A stretch of 64,000 nucleotides of DNA from Armillaria gallica (lineage: Eukaryota > Basidiomycota > Agaricomycetes > Agaricales > Physalacriaceae). The notes below the pieces were generated by a model. That model was not told the DNA's origin and made no database searches. It worked only from the letters and a program-made list of their open reading frames with translations. The stretch covers positions 1,550,001-1,614,000 of the forward strand of contig JBANDB010000006.1 in the NCBI GenBank assembly GCA_037576215.1, written 5' to 3'. Every line of letters starts with the position of its first letter. Position 1 is the stretch's first letter. Position numbers and translations under genes: made by a program. Below are positions 31,850 through 41,372 of the stretch, one piece after another.

Positions 31850-34239
31850 ATGTCGGGGGCGACTCAGACTATTCGACTGAGACGGCCACAGACAGATAAT
31901 GCGGCACCAAAGCCAAGGAAACAAGATAGGCATTCTGGTATTCTCCAGGATCAACTGAGGAGGTGAGTCGTAGTGATGTGGGTAGCGTTTTTCTTGACAG
32001 CGCTTTCAAGGTCTGACCGGCCGCCATGGAGTCCAAGCTTCAGCCTTGCGTTCCGAATAGTTCTCCTGATACGTGTCCTGGGTGCAATGTACTCAAATAT
32101 CGATGACTGCGACGAAGGTAAACTCCCTTGATTATGCCACCTCATTCGTTTACACTTTATTAGTGTTTAATTTCTGGGAACCTCTTCACTACTTCGACAA
32201 AGGATATGGCTTCCAGACTTGGGAAGTATCGCCTAAATATGCGATCCGTAGTTGGACATATGTCTTGCTGCACCTTCTTCCCACCCGTCTGGCTTCTTTC
32301 GTCGCAGAAAACGACAAGGTGAGCTGGACGTTCAATCACAACCTTAAATCACTCATACATACTTCTCAGCGGCCATCGTTTTTCGCTGTCCGAATTTTTC
32401 TCGCTGTTATAAGCACTTTCTCTGAAGTTATCCTTTATCGTCAAGTCTACGAAAAAGTCAATCAGAGAGTCGGACGGTACCTGTTTTTCATGCTAGCGTT
32501 TAGCGCAGGGATGTGGAACGCATCGACAGGTAAGGAAGTTGCCACCGTCTTTTCGGATCCTGTTGAACTGTCCATAAGCTTTTCTTCCTTCCTCGTTTGC
32601 CATGTATACGTCGAGTGTAGCCTTTGCCTATTCCGTCGCCCCTTCATCTGTAAAGGGTCATCGGAAGACTATTGTGTCAACGATCATGTTTGCTACTGGC
32701 GCCATTGTTGGATGGCCGTTTGCTCTTGCTCTCGCAATACCCTTTGTGTTTGAAGAACTCTTCGTGTTCGGTGCTGATACAGTTCCTTCTGCCTCCTACG
32801 GACATTGGATATCAACGAGATGGAAACGCCTGTTCGGAACGGGCGTATTAGCCTCTTTCATATTCGTAAGTCTCCTCTGGTAAAGATCAACCTCACCTTT
32901 AAGCTTTGTATTAGATTCCCGTGGTAGCCATCGATAGCTTCGCTTATGGAAAGCTCTCCGTCGTACCCTGGAATATCGTTCGGTACAACATCTTTTCGGA
33001 TCGTGGGCCAAACCTGTATGGTACCGAACCGTGGAATTTCTATATTCTCAACCTCCTACTCAATTTCAATGTCCTCACTCCATTTGCCTTACTCTCCTTG
33101 CCTGCGCTCGCCATCACATATGGAATAGATCGCAAGCGTCTGGGATCCGTAAAGCGTAGCAAAGAAGAAAGTTCTCCTTTTACTCTTCTTGGTCTACGGC
33201 TGGCTCCCTTCTACCTGTGGTTGTTAATATTGAGCAAACAAGAACACAAGGAGGAACGGTTCATGTTCCCAGCGTATCCTATGCTGTGCTTTAATGCTGC
33301 AATTACCGTGTATTTGATGCGGGGCTGGCTAGAAACGGTCTTCATCAAACTAACGAAGTCGCCGTATCGAGTACGTAAATGGCATCTATAATCGCGCCAC
33401 ATCTGACAACGCTTTAGGCTTCCCACTCCTCTATTTTCCGGTCGTTCACATCATCAGCTGTTCTCTGCTCCATTCTTCTCTCTGTGTCCCGTATCCTAGC
33501 TCTCTGGAACTACTACCACGCCCCCATGACACTGATGTACGCCTTGGAGTCCCAGGAAATACCGACACTTCTCAACGACACAGGACTGCTCCCAACGCCA
33601 CTTCCGCCCCTAGGAGCCCCAATGAATAAGAAAGTTCAACAGCCAAGAATCGACCTTAGCCCCATCAAGGAACTTGATCTCACGCTTTGCATAGGAAAGG
33701 AATGGTATCGCTTCCCGGGACACTATCTTGTTCCGACGGGTGTGAATGTCGAATTCATCAAGAGCGAGTTTGACGGTCTCCTTCCAGGGCATTTCAGGGA
33801 GAGCGCCAACGGCACTTTGGGGTTGTGGCCAAGGCCTGAAACCAGGTACATCCCCAAAAACATGAACGACTTAAATCGAGAGGAATCGTCGCACTATGTA
33901 AGGTCTTCAACAAGCAATACAGCCACATACATACTCACTGTTTGCCATTAGGTTCCTGTGTCGCGCTGCGATTATTTGATGGATCTTGACTTTCCGTCTC
34001 ATCCTTCGTCTTCCCCATCAGAACCCAGATACAGCACTCTTATTGATATATGGGAGAAAACCTCTTGCAGGCCTTTCCTTGATGCTCGTCACTCACCACT
34101 GTTAAGCCGGGCGTTATGGATGCCTGGCGAGAATTGGAGACAGCTCAATAGCTGGGGTGAATTTTGCTTGCTGAAAAACACGGCGCTTGTCGAAGGTAAG
34201 GTGCAGGACGTTCGGGAGCGAAGAGGGAACAGGAAATGA
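31850..34239 (+). CDS. ALG9: alpha-1,2-mannosyltransferase ALG9
   Basis: This ER-membrane glycosyltransferase (GT22) adds the seventh and ninth mannoses to the dolichol-linked N-glycan precursor. The start ATG at 31850 was chosen because exon 1 (MSGATQTIRLRRPQTD) joins in frame to SDRPPWSPSFSLAFRIVLLI. The luminal GT22 signature SNIDDCDEVFNFWEPLHY follows. Later blocks are GFQTWEVSPKYAIRSW, SAGMWNASTAFLPSSF-type sequence, IVGWPFALALAIPF, GPNLYGTEPWNFYILNLLLN, the HKEERFMFPAYP loop, CIGKEWYRFPGHYLVPTG and CDYLMDLDF. About ten hydrophobic segments are visible. The stop is at 34237-34239. The length is about 600 residues, normal for ALG9. The open frame at 32073 starts inside an intron and is not the true start. 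Confidence 0.92.
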
Positions 34240-34467
34240 AGAAGCATATAATCTGAATTGTAAAAACACAATAGATTCCCGAGACATGTTTGTTAAGAGG
34301 GTGTTATTTACATCACTGGAAATCCAGCTATACTTACTTTTGATTGCGACGCGACGCGTCTGACCGGCCCTCATGGTTGTTCACGTGGTATCACGTTTAT
34401 TTGGTCTAGACTGTCACTCTAGCCCGGTGGACTCAGTGGACTCAGCTGCCACTTCAAGCTGGATACC

Positions 34468-35344
34468 ATGATGGCCTCCGTAGTAGTTTCCACCACCTCG
34501 CTTATCTGTATACCACGAAGTACCTCTGAAATGCACGTCGATGATATACCTCCCGAAATATTACTGCACATTCGTACGTTCATTCTCCAAAATTCATGAC
34601 TCGATACGCGTAGCTCAGGTGGACTGGCACCTCTAGTTTCTTACCTTGACCTTCCGGATCTCGCTTCTGTCGCCCAGGTTTCTCCCCAATTTGCTTTGCT
34701 TGCTTCTGACGCGGTTTTGCACACAAATCGTCTCCGCGTCGTCGCTCCGTCGCGGGTGAAGCATGCTCTATTCGGGCAAAGCCCTGAAGGCATTGCACTG
34801 CGACCCTCCTTTTCAGACCTGATTCACCGAGGCGTAATGCGGGGTCTGCATATTGAGAGACGGTGGAGAATGGGCTCGTATGTGTATACTCTTGGTGTAA
34901 GTTCTGGTTTCCATTCGACCCGTTGCTTATCTGACGGCGTTCTTCTGCCAGTCCATCATTCAATACGAATCAAGTTTGCGTCTTTCTCGTCGTCACGTTG
35001 GACGTGTCGTTTCGAAACATCTCCTGCGACGATCTTCCGCACCTGACAACGCCCCTCTAAAAGGGCTGTATCAGTCCCATGTATTACCAGATGTGGAGTC
35101 GTCTTCGCTCACCGTGTCCCGGACCCTTCTCCCCGTCATGCACAAGCTCAAATGGTCGTTCCAGAAAGACGAACTTGCCAAGATGGCAAGGAAGGGCAGT
35201 GTTTGGGCCGGTGGTTTTACTGACTTCTCACAATGGCTTGAGAACAGGGGCAAGGGCATCGTACCGGATAGCGAGAGGGTCAGGCTTGCAATTTGTCCGA
35301 ATGTCAGAAAGATTGTTAATGTTTACGAACACCTCGCTCGCTGA
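34468..35344 (+). CDS. F-box protein, short basidiomycete type
   Basis: Three exons give about 245 residues. The F-box-like motif is DDIPPEILLHI followed, after an intron, by LSYLDLPDLASVAQVSPQFA. F-box proteins link substrates to SCF ubiquitin ligases through Skp1. The rest contains HIERRWRMGSYVYTLG joined through a gtaagt intron to SIIQYESSLRLSRRHVGRVV. It ends with WLENRGKGIVPDSERVRLAI and KIVNVYEHLAR. There are no leucine-rich repeats or WD repeats, so the substrate-binding part is unknown. Two adjacent ATGs (34468, 34471) are possible starts. The DIPPEIL-LD.L.SL pattern is clear, but the second intron removes a short piece between 34576 and 34630, which is my inference. Confidence 0.68.
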
Positions 35345-35511
35345 CGATGGTTAGAATGTTGGCATATCCTAAGCACACATATGATAAGCTGTGTGTGTTT
35401 ACGTTTATATATCTACTTACGTGGGAAGAAGAGTTGCGAGAGTGTTCTTAAATATGGTTTAAATCATTCTGTTTTGGATGTTCTCACACTCGTTTCCTCG
35501 TAGCTCAAACA

Positions 35512-36328
35512 ATGGCTAGGTCGACTCACAAACGGTAGGCGCGTATTTCCTTCTCTGTGCCTACGAGTGTACTGAACCGTCTAGTCGACCTTCAATGACG
35601 CGTTCACGTCGGGCCCTGTTGCGGCATGCCTTGCAAATCGGGATTTCCGAGTTTTCAGTTTTGAAAGAGTTCGATCTGAGCAGAGGCACGCTTCGACGTG
35701 TCATAGATAATTTCTACGGTGACAATATTGAGGAAGACGCGTGGTACCTGGATGGACGTAATTCCAGTATGACGTCGCGCCACGAAGGGAGGAACGTCGA
35801 GAATACCGTGCCAGGAAATTCAGCAGGTAAGACTGAGGCGCCACAATGGTATTGCCTATCGACTCATAAACACCTATAGCCTCTTATGCGCTGCCCGTGC
35901 GGCAATCCAAGAAAAATGCTTTGGGGGAAACGGTTCGTGCCCAATCTAATACGCGACGCGATGACCAAAGCCCACCCACTGTGTTAACCCCACCGGCGCA
36001 TCACGACATCCCTGGCACTAGCTTGTCTCATTCGCGTCTCTCCAATGTCGCACCTATTTCACAAAGCCAATCCTTTGCCACCATCAGTGCTGCCTCAGCT
36101 ACAACTGACGCTGTCGGCGCATTTTTGCGACAAATGGGCAGAGAGGACCTGAAAGCCAAGTTCGATAAGTTGGAGATACGATCCAGAAATGATCTCCTTG
36201 TTCTTTCCGAGCATGTGAAGGACCCGATTTGCTGCCAGAGTCTTCAAGCGTCATTCAAGTTACCTATCACGGAGTGGATTGTGTTGGTCAAGGCGTTTTT
36301 GGACTATGCAGAACCCGACGGTCATTGA
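35512..36328 (+). CDS. small unknown protein with a SAM-like C-terminus
   Basis: Three exons (35512-35534, 35585-35826, 35880-36328) join in frame to 237 residues. The N-terminus is very basic (RRPSMTRSRRALLRHALQIG), followed by FSVLKEFDLSRGTLRRVIDN, which looks like a helix-turn-helix. The middle is Ser/Thr/Pro-rich. The C-terminal 75 residues, with AVGAFLRQMGREDLKAKFDK and LEIRSRNDLLVLSEH, look like a helical SAM-type interaction domain. The arrangement suggests a nuclear, possibly DNA-associated protein, but I recognise no family. It follows the F-box gene by 168 bp on the same strand. Confidence 0.6.
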
Positions 36329-36558
36329 AGGATTGACACCAATATCCATTCCAATTTCAAGTTCGGCTCATCCTTCTTGCTACTTCATCTTTTGTGGCAG
36401 ACTCCCATTTGCATTTTCCATTTACTTACCTGGTCGACTCAACAATTCTTACGTTCACTGGCACAATCACAGCTTGTAGCGATTGTAAAAGTACATCCAA
36501 ACCATTGAGTACATATATTTTACTGCAGGACGATCCTACTGGTCCACGTCAGGTACAC

Positions 36559-39550
36559 CTATAACCAAAATTCAGAAGAAGCTTCCACCAATCCATCAGT
36601 CATCTTCGTCACAACCGCCCACTTCGGTAAAAACGTCAACACTTCCTCCAGTGCTGGAATTTTACCACCTGTACCAACACCAACGCTGCCGCTCTCGTAC
36701 TCGTTCCACTCACAGGCCACTCTTCCTCCCATATCCGGCGTACTGTCAACCCACTCCACATCAACAGTAAAGTTCCTATCCCAAGTACGACTCCATATCC
36801 GCAGTTCCTTGACTCCCTCCTCCGGTACTTCGTACCGAGATTGCATCCCTACGCTCCCTCCATGTAATTCATATCGAATGATAGGATTGGTATCGAAATA
36901 TATCCGGCATGAACGTGTATTTTGGCCTTGAACAGAGATGCGCGCCGATGTAGCCCCAAGACGGGAAATGTTCGTCTGAATCCAAGTACCCGACGTAAGG
37001 TTTCCACCAGGCGAAGGGATGAGATCGGTCTTCCAGCTGCAAGATTGTAAAGACAACCTTGCCTGCGAGTAGTTACACGAGATATCCTGACCACATGCCG
37101 AAGGCAAGTGCGATATCAATTCCATGATATAGTCAGATGCTCCGGTGAGCGTCGTGACAGCCTGGGTCTCAAGCGTAGGGGAAAGGGTCAAGTTTTGGAG
37201 GAAATAGACCTTCAGTGGCTCTTCCTGCGAGAAGGGGAACGTAAACCAGGAATAAAGCGTTACAAGGATGAAGATGGTGCCAAGGATGTAGGCCAGAAAA
37301 CGGTGCAATTTGAAGCTGAACGGAGCTATCGGGAGAACCGTCAAACACGCAAGAGAAGCCACGGCCCCGTAAACTAAGGCGAAATTAAGAAATAATTTGA
37401 AAGAGAAATTCGGCGAAACGAACCTATCGCAGCGCTGCTTCCATCCGATAATGTTTGTGACATAGCCGACAGCGCAATCACAGCGATGTGGGAGACTAAA
37501 ATCACTGGCACAGGTACAACAATTAGCATCTGTAGTATCCACCACCCAATAGCCCCAGTTTCCTCTTGACCTACGACATGGACATCATGCCTCGTCCTAG
37601 GTATCAAAGGAGTATTTTCCGTCGGGTCTTGCTCTTCCTCAGTCAAAGGAGTGGGCTGCCTTACAAAAACGAGAAAGGCGTTGTACCCTCAGCACCAAGC
37701 ATACCCTCAACACATCCGATGCAGCATGCTAAGAATACTAGCATGTTCCATCCCGTAATAAAGTAGAGACCTCCAATGCTAGCTTTACTGATAGCAATGG
37801 TAGCAAGAAACAGAAGGACCCATGTCAAAAAGTAGGTCTGCAAGAGGATGGTCTGTTTCTGTTGTTCCGGTACCGACGCTTTCTGGAAAGGGATAGGAAG
37901 TTGTAGAATGGGAATGATGGACAGATATGCCAACGTGAAGAACGCTAAGAACACCAGGTACGGCGAAGAGTGCACAATCTAGAAGCGTCTGAGTGCACCA
38001 AGATGAAAACAACGACGCAAATACGTACGAAAGTATTGAGTTTTAGAAAGGAGAAGGCCAACAACACTTGTAGCCCCGCCGTCACCATTATAGCGAACCA
38101 GAATTTAGACCACCTCCAAAATCCGCTTAACCACCGTAATGAGACAACGGAGTTCCACAAGTGACCCCAGAGGTTGTCGTGACTACCAGGGGCATTGCCA
38201 TTCTCGCCATTTCGTCTATTATGTCGGATAGCGGCTTCGCACGCCAAGAGCAAGATTAGAACTATGGGGCCAACAGCCAACAATACGGTATTGAAAGTGA
38301 ACAGAGAGCTCAAGGGAAAGAGGATAAGAGCAGCCCCGAACACTGTCCTCTAAGTTAGTCTCTTGTAGTCAATCTGATCATGCAGGACTCACAATCAAAG
38401 TACACGGCTGAAGTTGAATCCTTGTTATGCATTGGTCCATCATTATTAACCAAAGCGACGCCGGATCCTCTTGCAGCTTCCAGCATTGACCAGAGAGCCC
38501 GCTTCTGCCCTACGGTATAGGGAATAGCGTCGAATCTGGTGTGATATTTACTTCGTCCTTTGTAAAACGCCAGGTCCAGTCCGTCGATGTCTGCGCCGGC
38601 GAAATATACTTCGTAATCGGTGCCGGATCGGATGACGCCTCGTGCAAAGGCGTCCTGTGATAGGACGTTGGCATGGGGGTGCGGAACGTGCGTGTTGAGG
38701 AACGAGAGCAATGGTGCACTCGAGGTTGCACGAAAGAGGATCGGACGTCTTATTGTAACAATAAGACACGTTGCGTCAGTGAAAAAAACTGACATACCCT
38801 CCCGATGCCGCGCCTTCCAAGTTGAGAAACGTATCTGTGATATTAGACCAGGGATGTACCAGGAATCTGTGTGGCAACATATTAGTGTCGGTGTAGAAGA
38901 GAACGGCATGCCATACGCGTGGGCACCGTTCAGCCAGTCCTCCTCCCCGTTATTGATGTTGAAGACAGCAGTCCGCTTTGGCCTGTTCTGGGCGAAGAAT
39001 TGTATAAGCTGGAGTAGTGTTGCTACGCCCATTCCGTCGTCTGTAGCACCAGGTGCAGTAGAGACAGAGTCGTAGTGCGCCGAGAACAAGACTCCGCCGT
39101 GTTCAGTATACTCCTTCTCTGTGCCGTCAATTTTGACCAAGATGTTCGTGCCTTCGAAATACACTCCGTATGCTCCAGAAGCCCAGGAACCATTCGATAC
39201 TAAGTCATCGACGACGTGGACATGCCTGTATTCAGCAGCTATGTCGTGAACACGTCCCAAAATATACGACCTGACCGCGTCGTTGGCATGAGAATTGTAC
39301 GGATGTGGTTGTTCTGCAATCTTAGACGGTGTGAAATACCATCGAGAAGCAATAAAAAATAGATAATCACCTTGTGAAGGTCCGAGTATGCCTGATCTAA
39401 ATCCAGTCCCTTCCTGTTCTTCGGCACTGCTGGTAAGTCATCTGTAATGAGCACCGAAATAAAGATGGCGAGGTAGATGAGAGACGCGAGCACGGTTGTT
39501 GGAAGGATTCGAAAAGCAAACACGGACGAAATCTTCTGGACGAGGGTCAT
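36559..39550 (-). CDS. PFF1: vacuolar membrane protease (M28 metallopeptidase)
   Basis: This is a multi-spanning vacuolar membrane zinc aminopeptidase-like protein of the fungal PFF1 family. The start ATG at 39550 gives an N-terminal transmembrane segment (TTVLASLIYLAIFISVLI), then AEQPHPYNSHANDAVRSYIL. The M28 zinc ligands are visible in order: GGVLFSAHYDSVSTAPGATD (His and first Asp, then the bridging Asp in ATDDGMGV), the catalytic pair in NINNGEEDWLNGAHA, NLEGAASGG and SKYHTRFDAIPY (last His). The remaining exons encode about eight hydrophobic segments and a luminal C-terminal beta-rich domain ending SSEFWL at 36559. The total is about 870 residues, as expected. One intron near 38748-38800 has a palindrome lying across its 3' splice site. 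It is divergent to CutC. Confidence 0.9.
38747..38767. repeat. 21-nt palindrome across a PFF1 3' splice site
   Basis: GTCTTATTGT-A-ACAATAAGAC is a perfect 10-bp inverted repeat with a single centre base. On the minus strand the intron acceptor AG (complement of 38749-38750) lies inside the right arm and the exon starts at 38748. In the pre-mRNA the splice site would sit in a hairpin. Confidence 0.6.
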
Positions 39551-39621
39551 CTTGCCGGGTTCACTCCATGGAATCGCGTGGTTTTTAAAGTCAACGTCAG
39601 GGTCAGCTCGAAGGCACGGAT

Positions 39622-39638
39622 GACGTAGTGCCTACGTC
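39622..39638. promoter_or_regulatory. ACGT-core inverted repeat between PFF1 and CutC
   Basis: GACGTA-gtgcc-TACGTC is a perfect 6-bp inverted repeat with a 5-nt spacer, each arm holding an ACGT core as bound by bZIP factors (the left arm reads TGACGTA, CRE-like). It sits 80 bp before the CutC start and 72 bp before the PFF1 start. Confidence 0.35.
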
Positions 39639-39717
39639 TGTAGCACCCAGTTTCCTTCTTTGGACCCCTCATTTTCTACCGCAGTCTCGGAGCTGCTGAG
39701 GAACCTTTAGGCGTCTC

Positions 39718-40840
39718 ATGGACAGTTTATTAGCAAGGCCATTCTCTGTCACCCTCGAAGTCTGTGTAGATTCGGTCCAGTCCGCCAAAAAGTTGGTACC
39801 AGTCAGCAACTTTGTTTGACTTATCTTGATAACTTTCACCAGTGCTGTCCAGGCGGGGGCAGACCGGCTGGAACTATGCAGCAACCTAGGGCTTGGAGGC
39901 GGCACAACACCGAGTCTAGGGCTCCTCAAGACAGTTTTGAAGTCTGCACCTGACGTCCCGGTCATGGTGGGTCGGATTCTTATCTGATGTGATAGATATA
40001 GTCCATCCCTTAGGCCATGATTCGTCCTAGAACTGGTGACTTTCTATATAGCAATGATGAGCTCGACGTCATGCTAGAGGATATTCGTATTTTCAAACGA
40101 TACCCTATCCGAGGTATCGTTGTGGGGATTTTGACTCCAGAAGGTCGTGTTGATACTGAACGCACGAAACGGTAGGTAGATTAATGTCTCAAAGCCCTTC
40201 TAAAGCTTGATCGTGCACCTAGTATTGTTGACGCTGCTTTACCTTTAGAAGGTTTGTTGTCCTGTTGTCGGTGTTCATGCTCTAACAACAGACAGTCTGC
40301 TTCCACCGCGCCTTTGACATGACAAGGGACCATATTGAAGGTAAAGTCCAAGCACCTCGTTGAACTAGTGGTTGATGCAACTCAACAGCTCTCCGGGATA
40401 TAGTCAACATCGGTGGTATATCTCGTATACTGACAAGGTATATGGCAGCTCTGTGCTAAATTGGACAATGACCGACTTTTCCCATTGATAGCGGTCATGG
40501 AAAAACTGTTGTAGATTCTATCGCCACTCTTGCTTCACTATTCCGTGCTGCTAAACGGCTTGCGGGTGATTCATGGTCTCTCACTATTCTCCCTGGTTCA
40601 GGTGTGAATGCAGACACCATCGACCCGATCCTCGTCTCATTGCTACCGCTGGGACTCGAAGAGCTCCATATGTCTGGTGGCTCTTGGCTAGATGGAAAGA
40701 TGCAATACCGGCGGGAAGCCTTGGGTATGGGGGTCAGTGCCGAGCGAGAATGGGCTATCTGGCAGACAGATGGTCTAAAGATAGGAGAAGTCAGGGCTAT
40801 CGTGGACATTGTATGCGAGAAATTTGGAGGGAAAGTATGA
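39718..40840 (+). CDS. cutC: CutC-family copper homeostasis protein
   Basis: This TIM-barrel protein of the CutC family has been linked to copper tolerance, but its activity is unsettled. The ATG at 39718 (MDSLLARPFSVTLEVCVDSV) begins a first exon that joins by a GTTGGT donor to AVQAGADRLELCSNLGLGGG. The next exon carries MIRPRTGDFLYSNDELDVML, then RGIVVGILTPEGRVD. Short exons give VCFHRAFDMTRDHIE and IVNIGGISRILTSGHGKT. The last exon has LPGSGVNADTI and ELHMSGGSW and ends KFGGKV at 40840. All the expected barrel motifs are present and the length, roughly 270 residues, is normal. The antisense open frame at 39669-39965 is a shadow of exons 1-2. It is divergent to PFF1, with 167 bp between start codons. 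Confidence 0.88.
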
Positions 40841-41372
40841 ATTTTGTGGAACAATCGACTACTAAATTTGAACTCGGCCGATCCTTTCAAGACACAGAAG
40901 GTTTGATGAAACCATACTGGTATGGTTTCCCTCCCCCCCTCCCCCCTACCCTATGTGCCGGATTTTAGCCCTGCCAGTTACATGCGTCTCGGATAATCAG
41001 CTGCGGTCCTCGAGGCAAAAAGGAGTGGGCGATCCGAAAGTTAATTTCACTTTTGTTTCTCTACCCCTTTGTTGCGACGCAGCAACATGAAGACAGAAAC
41101 AGGAATGGGGTTTCCTCGTACCTACGAGACCAGAGGATTTACATTGGTGTCAAGAATTGGTCAAGAGGCATACTCAACCCGACGCCTGCTCGAAATAGGA
41201 ATTTCTTCCGGCCGATTGTTTCCCGTATTATGCGGTACATGCTTCACTGCCGCCTCAGGTCCCAACGCGATCGAGATGACCTCAGCGACCTCATAGCTAT
41301 TACGTTACCATTAAAGCCCAGAGGTGATCCCCGGGTTCCTCTGTCTACCTTTCTATCTTGTCGACTACCATC
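40841..41372. promoter_or_regulatory. CutC-OLE1 intergenic region with G-quadruplex-type tract
   Basis: This 532-bp region holds the CutC 3' flank and the desaturase promoter and leader. The main feature is the C-tract at 40929-40951. Several short upstream ATGs lie between 41080 and 41300 and could serve as upstream open frames if the leader is that long. Confidence 0.4.
40929..40951 (-). other. predicted G-quadruplex motif
   Basis: The plus strand reads four C runs of 3, 7, 6 and 3 separated by T, T and TA. The minus strand therefore has four G runs with loops of only 1-2 nt, which fits the strictest intramolecular G-quadruplex pattern. It lies 88 bp after CutC and about 420 bp before OLE1. 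Confidence 0.75.

Noticed and set aside
32073..32753. ALG9 starting at the first frame in the 32073 region
   Set aside because: That frame begins with intron and non-conserved sequence; the exon from 31850 gives the conserved SNIDDCDEVFNFWEP.
34425..34450. Tandem GTGGACTCA-type repeat before the F-box gene
   Set aside because: Two copies only, easily due to chance or local slippage.
39669..39965. Minus-strand open frame opposite CutC exons 1-2
   Set aside because: The plus strand here encodes the conserved LEVCVDSVQSA and AGADRLELCSNLG segments of CutC.
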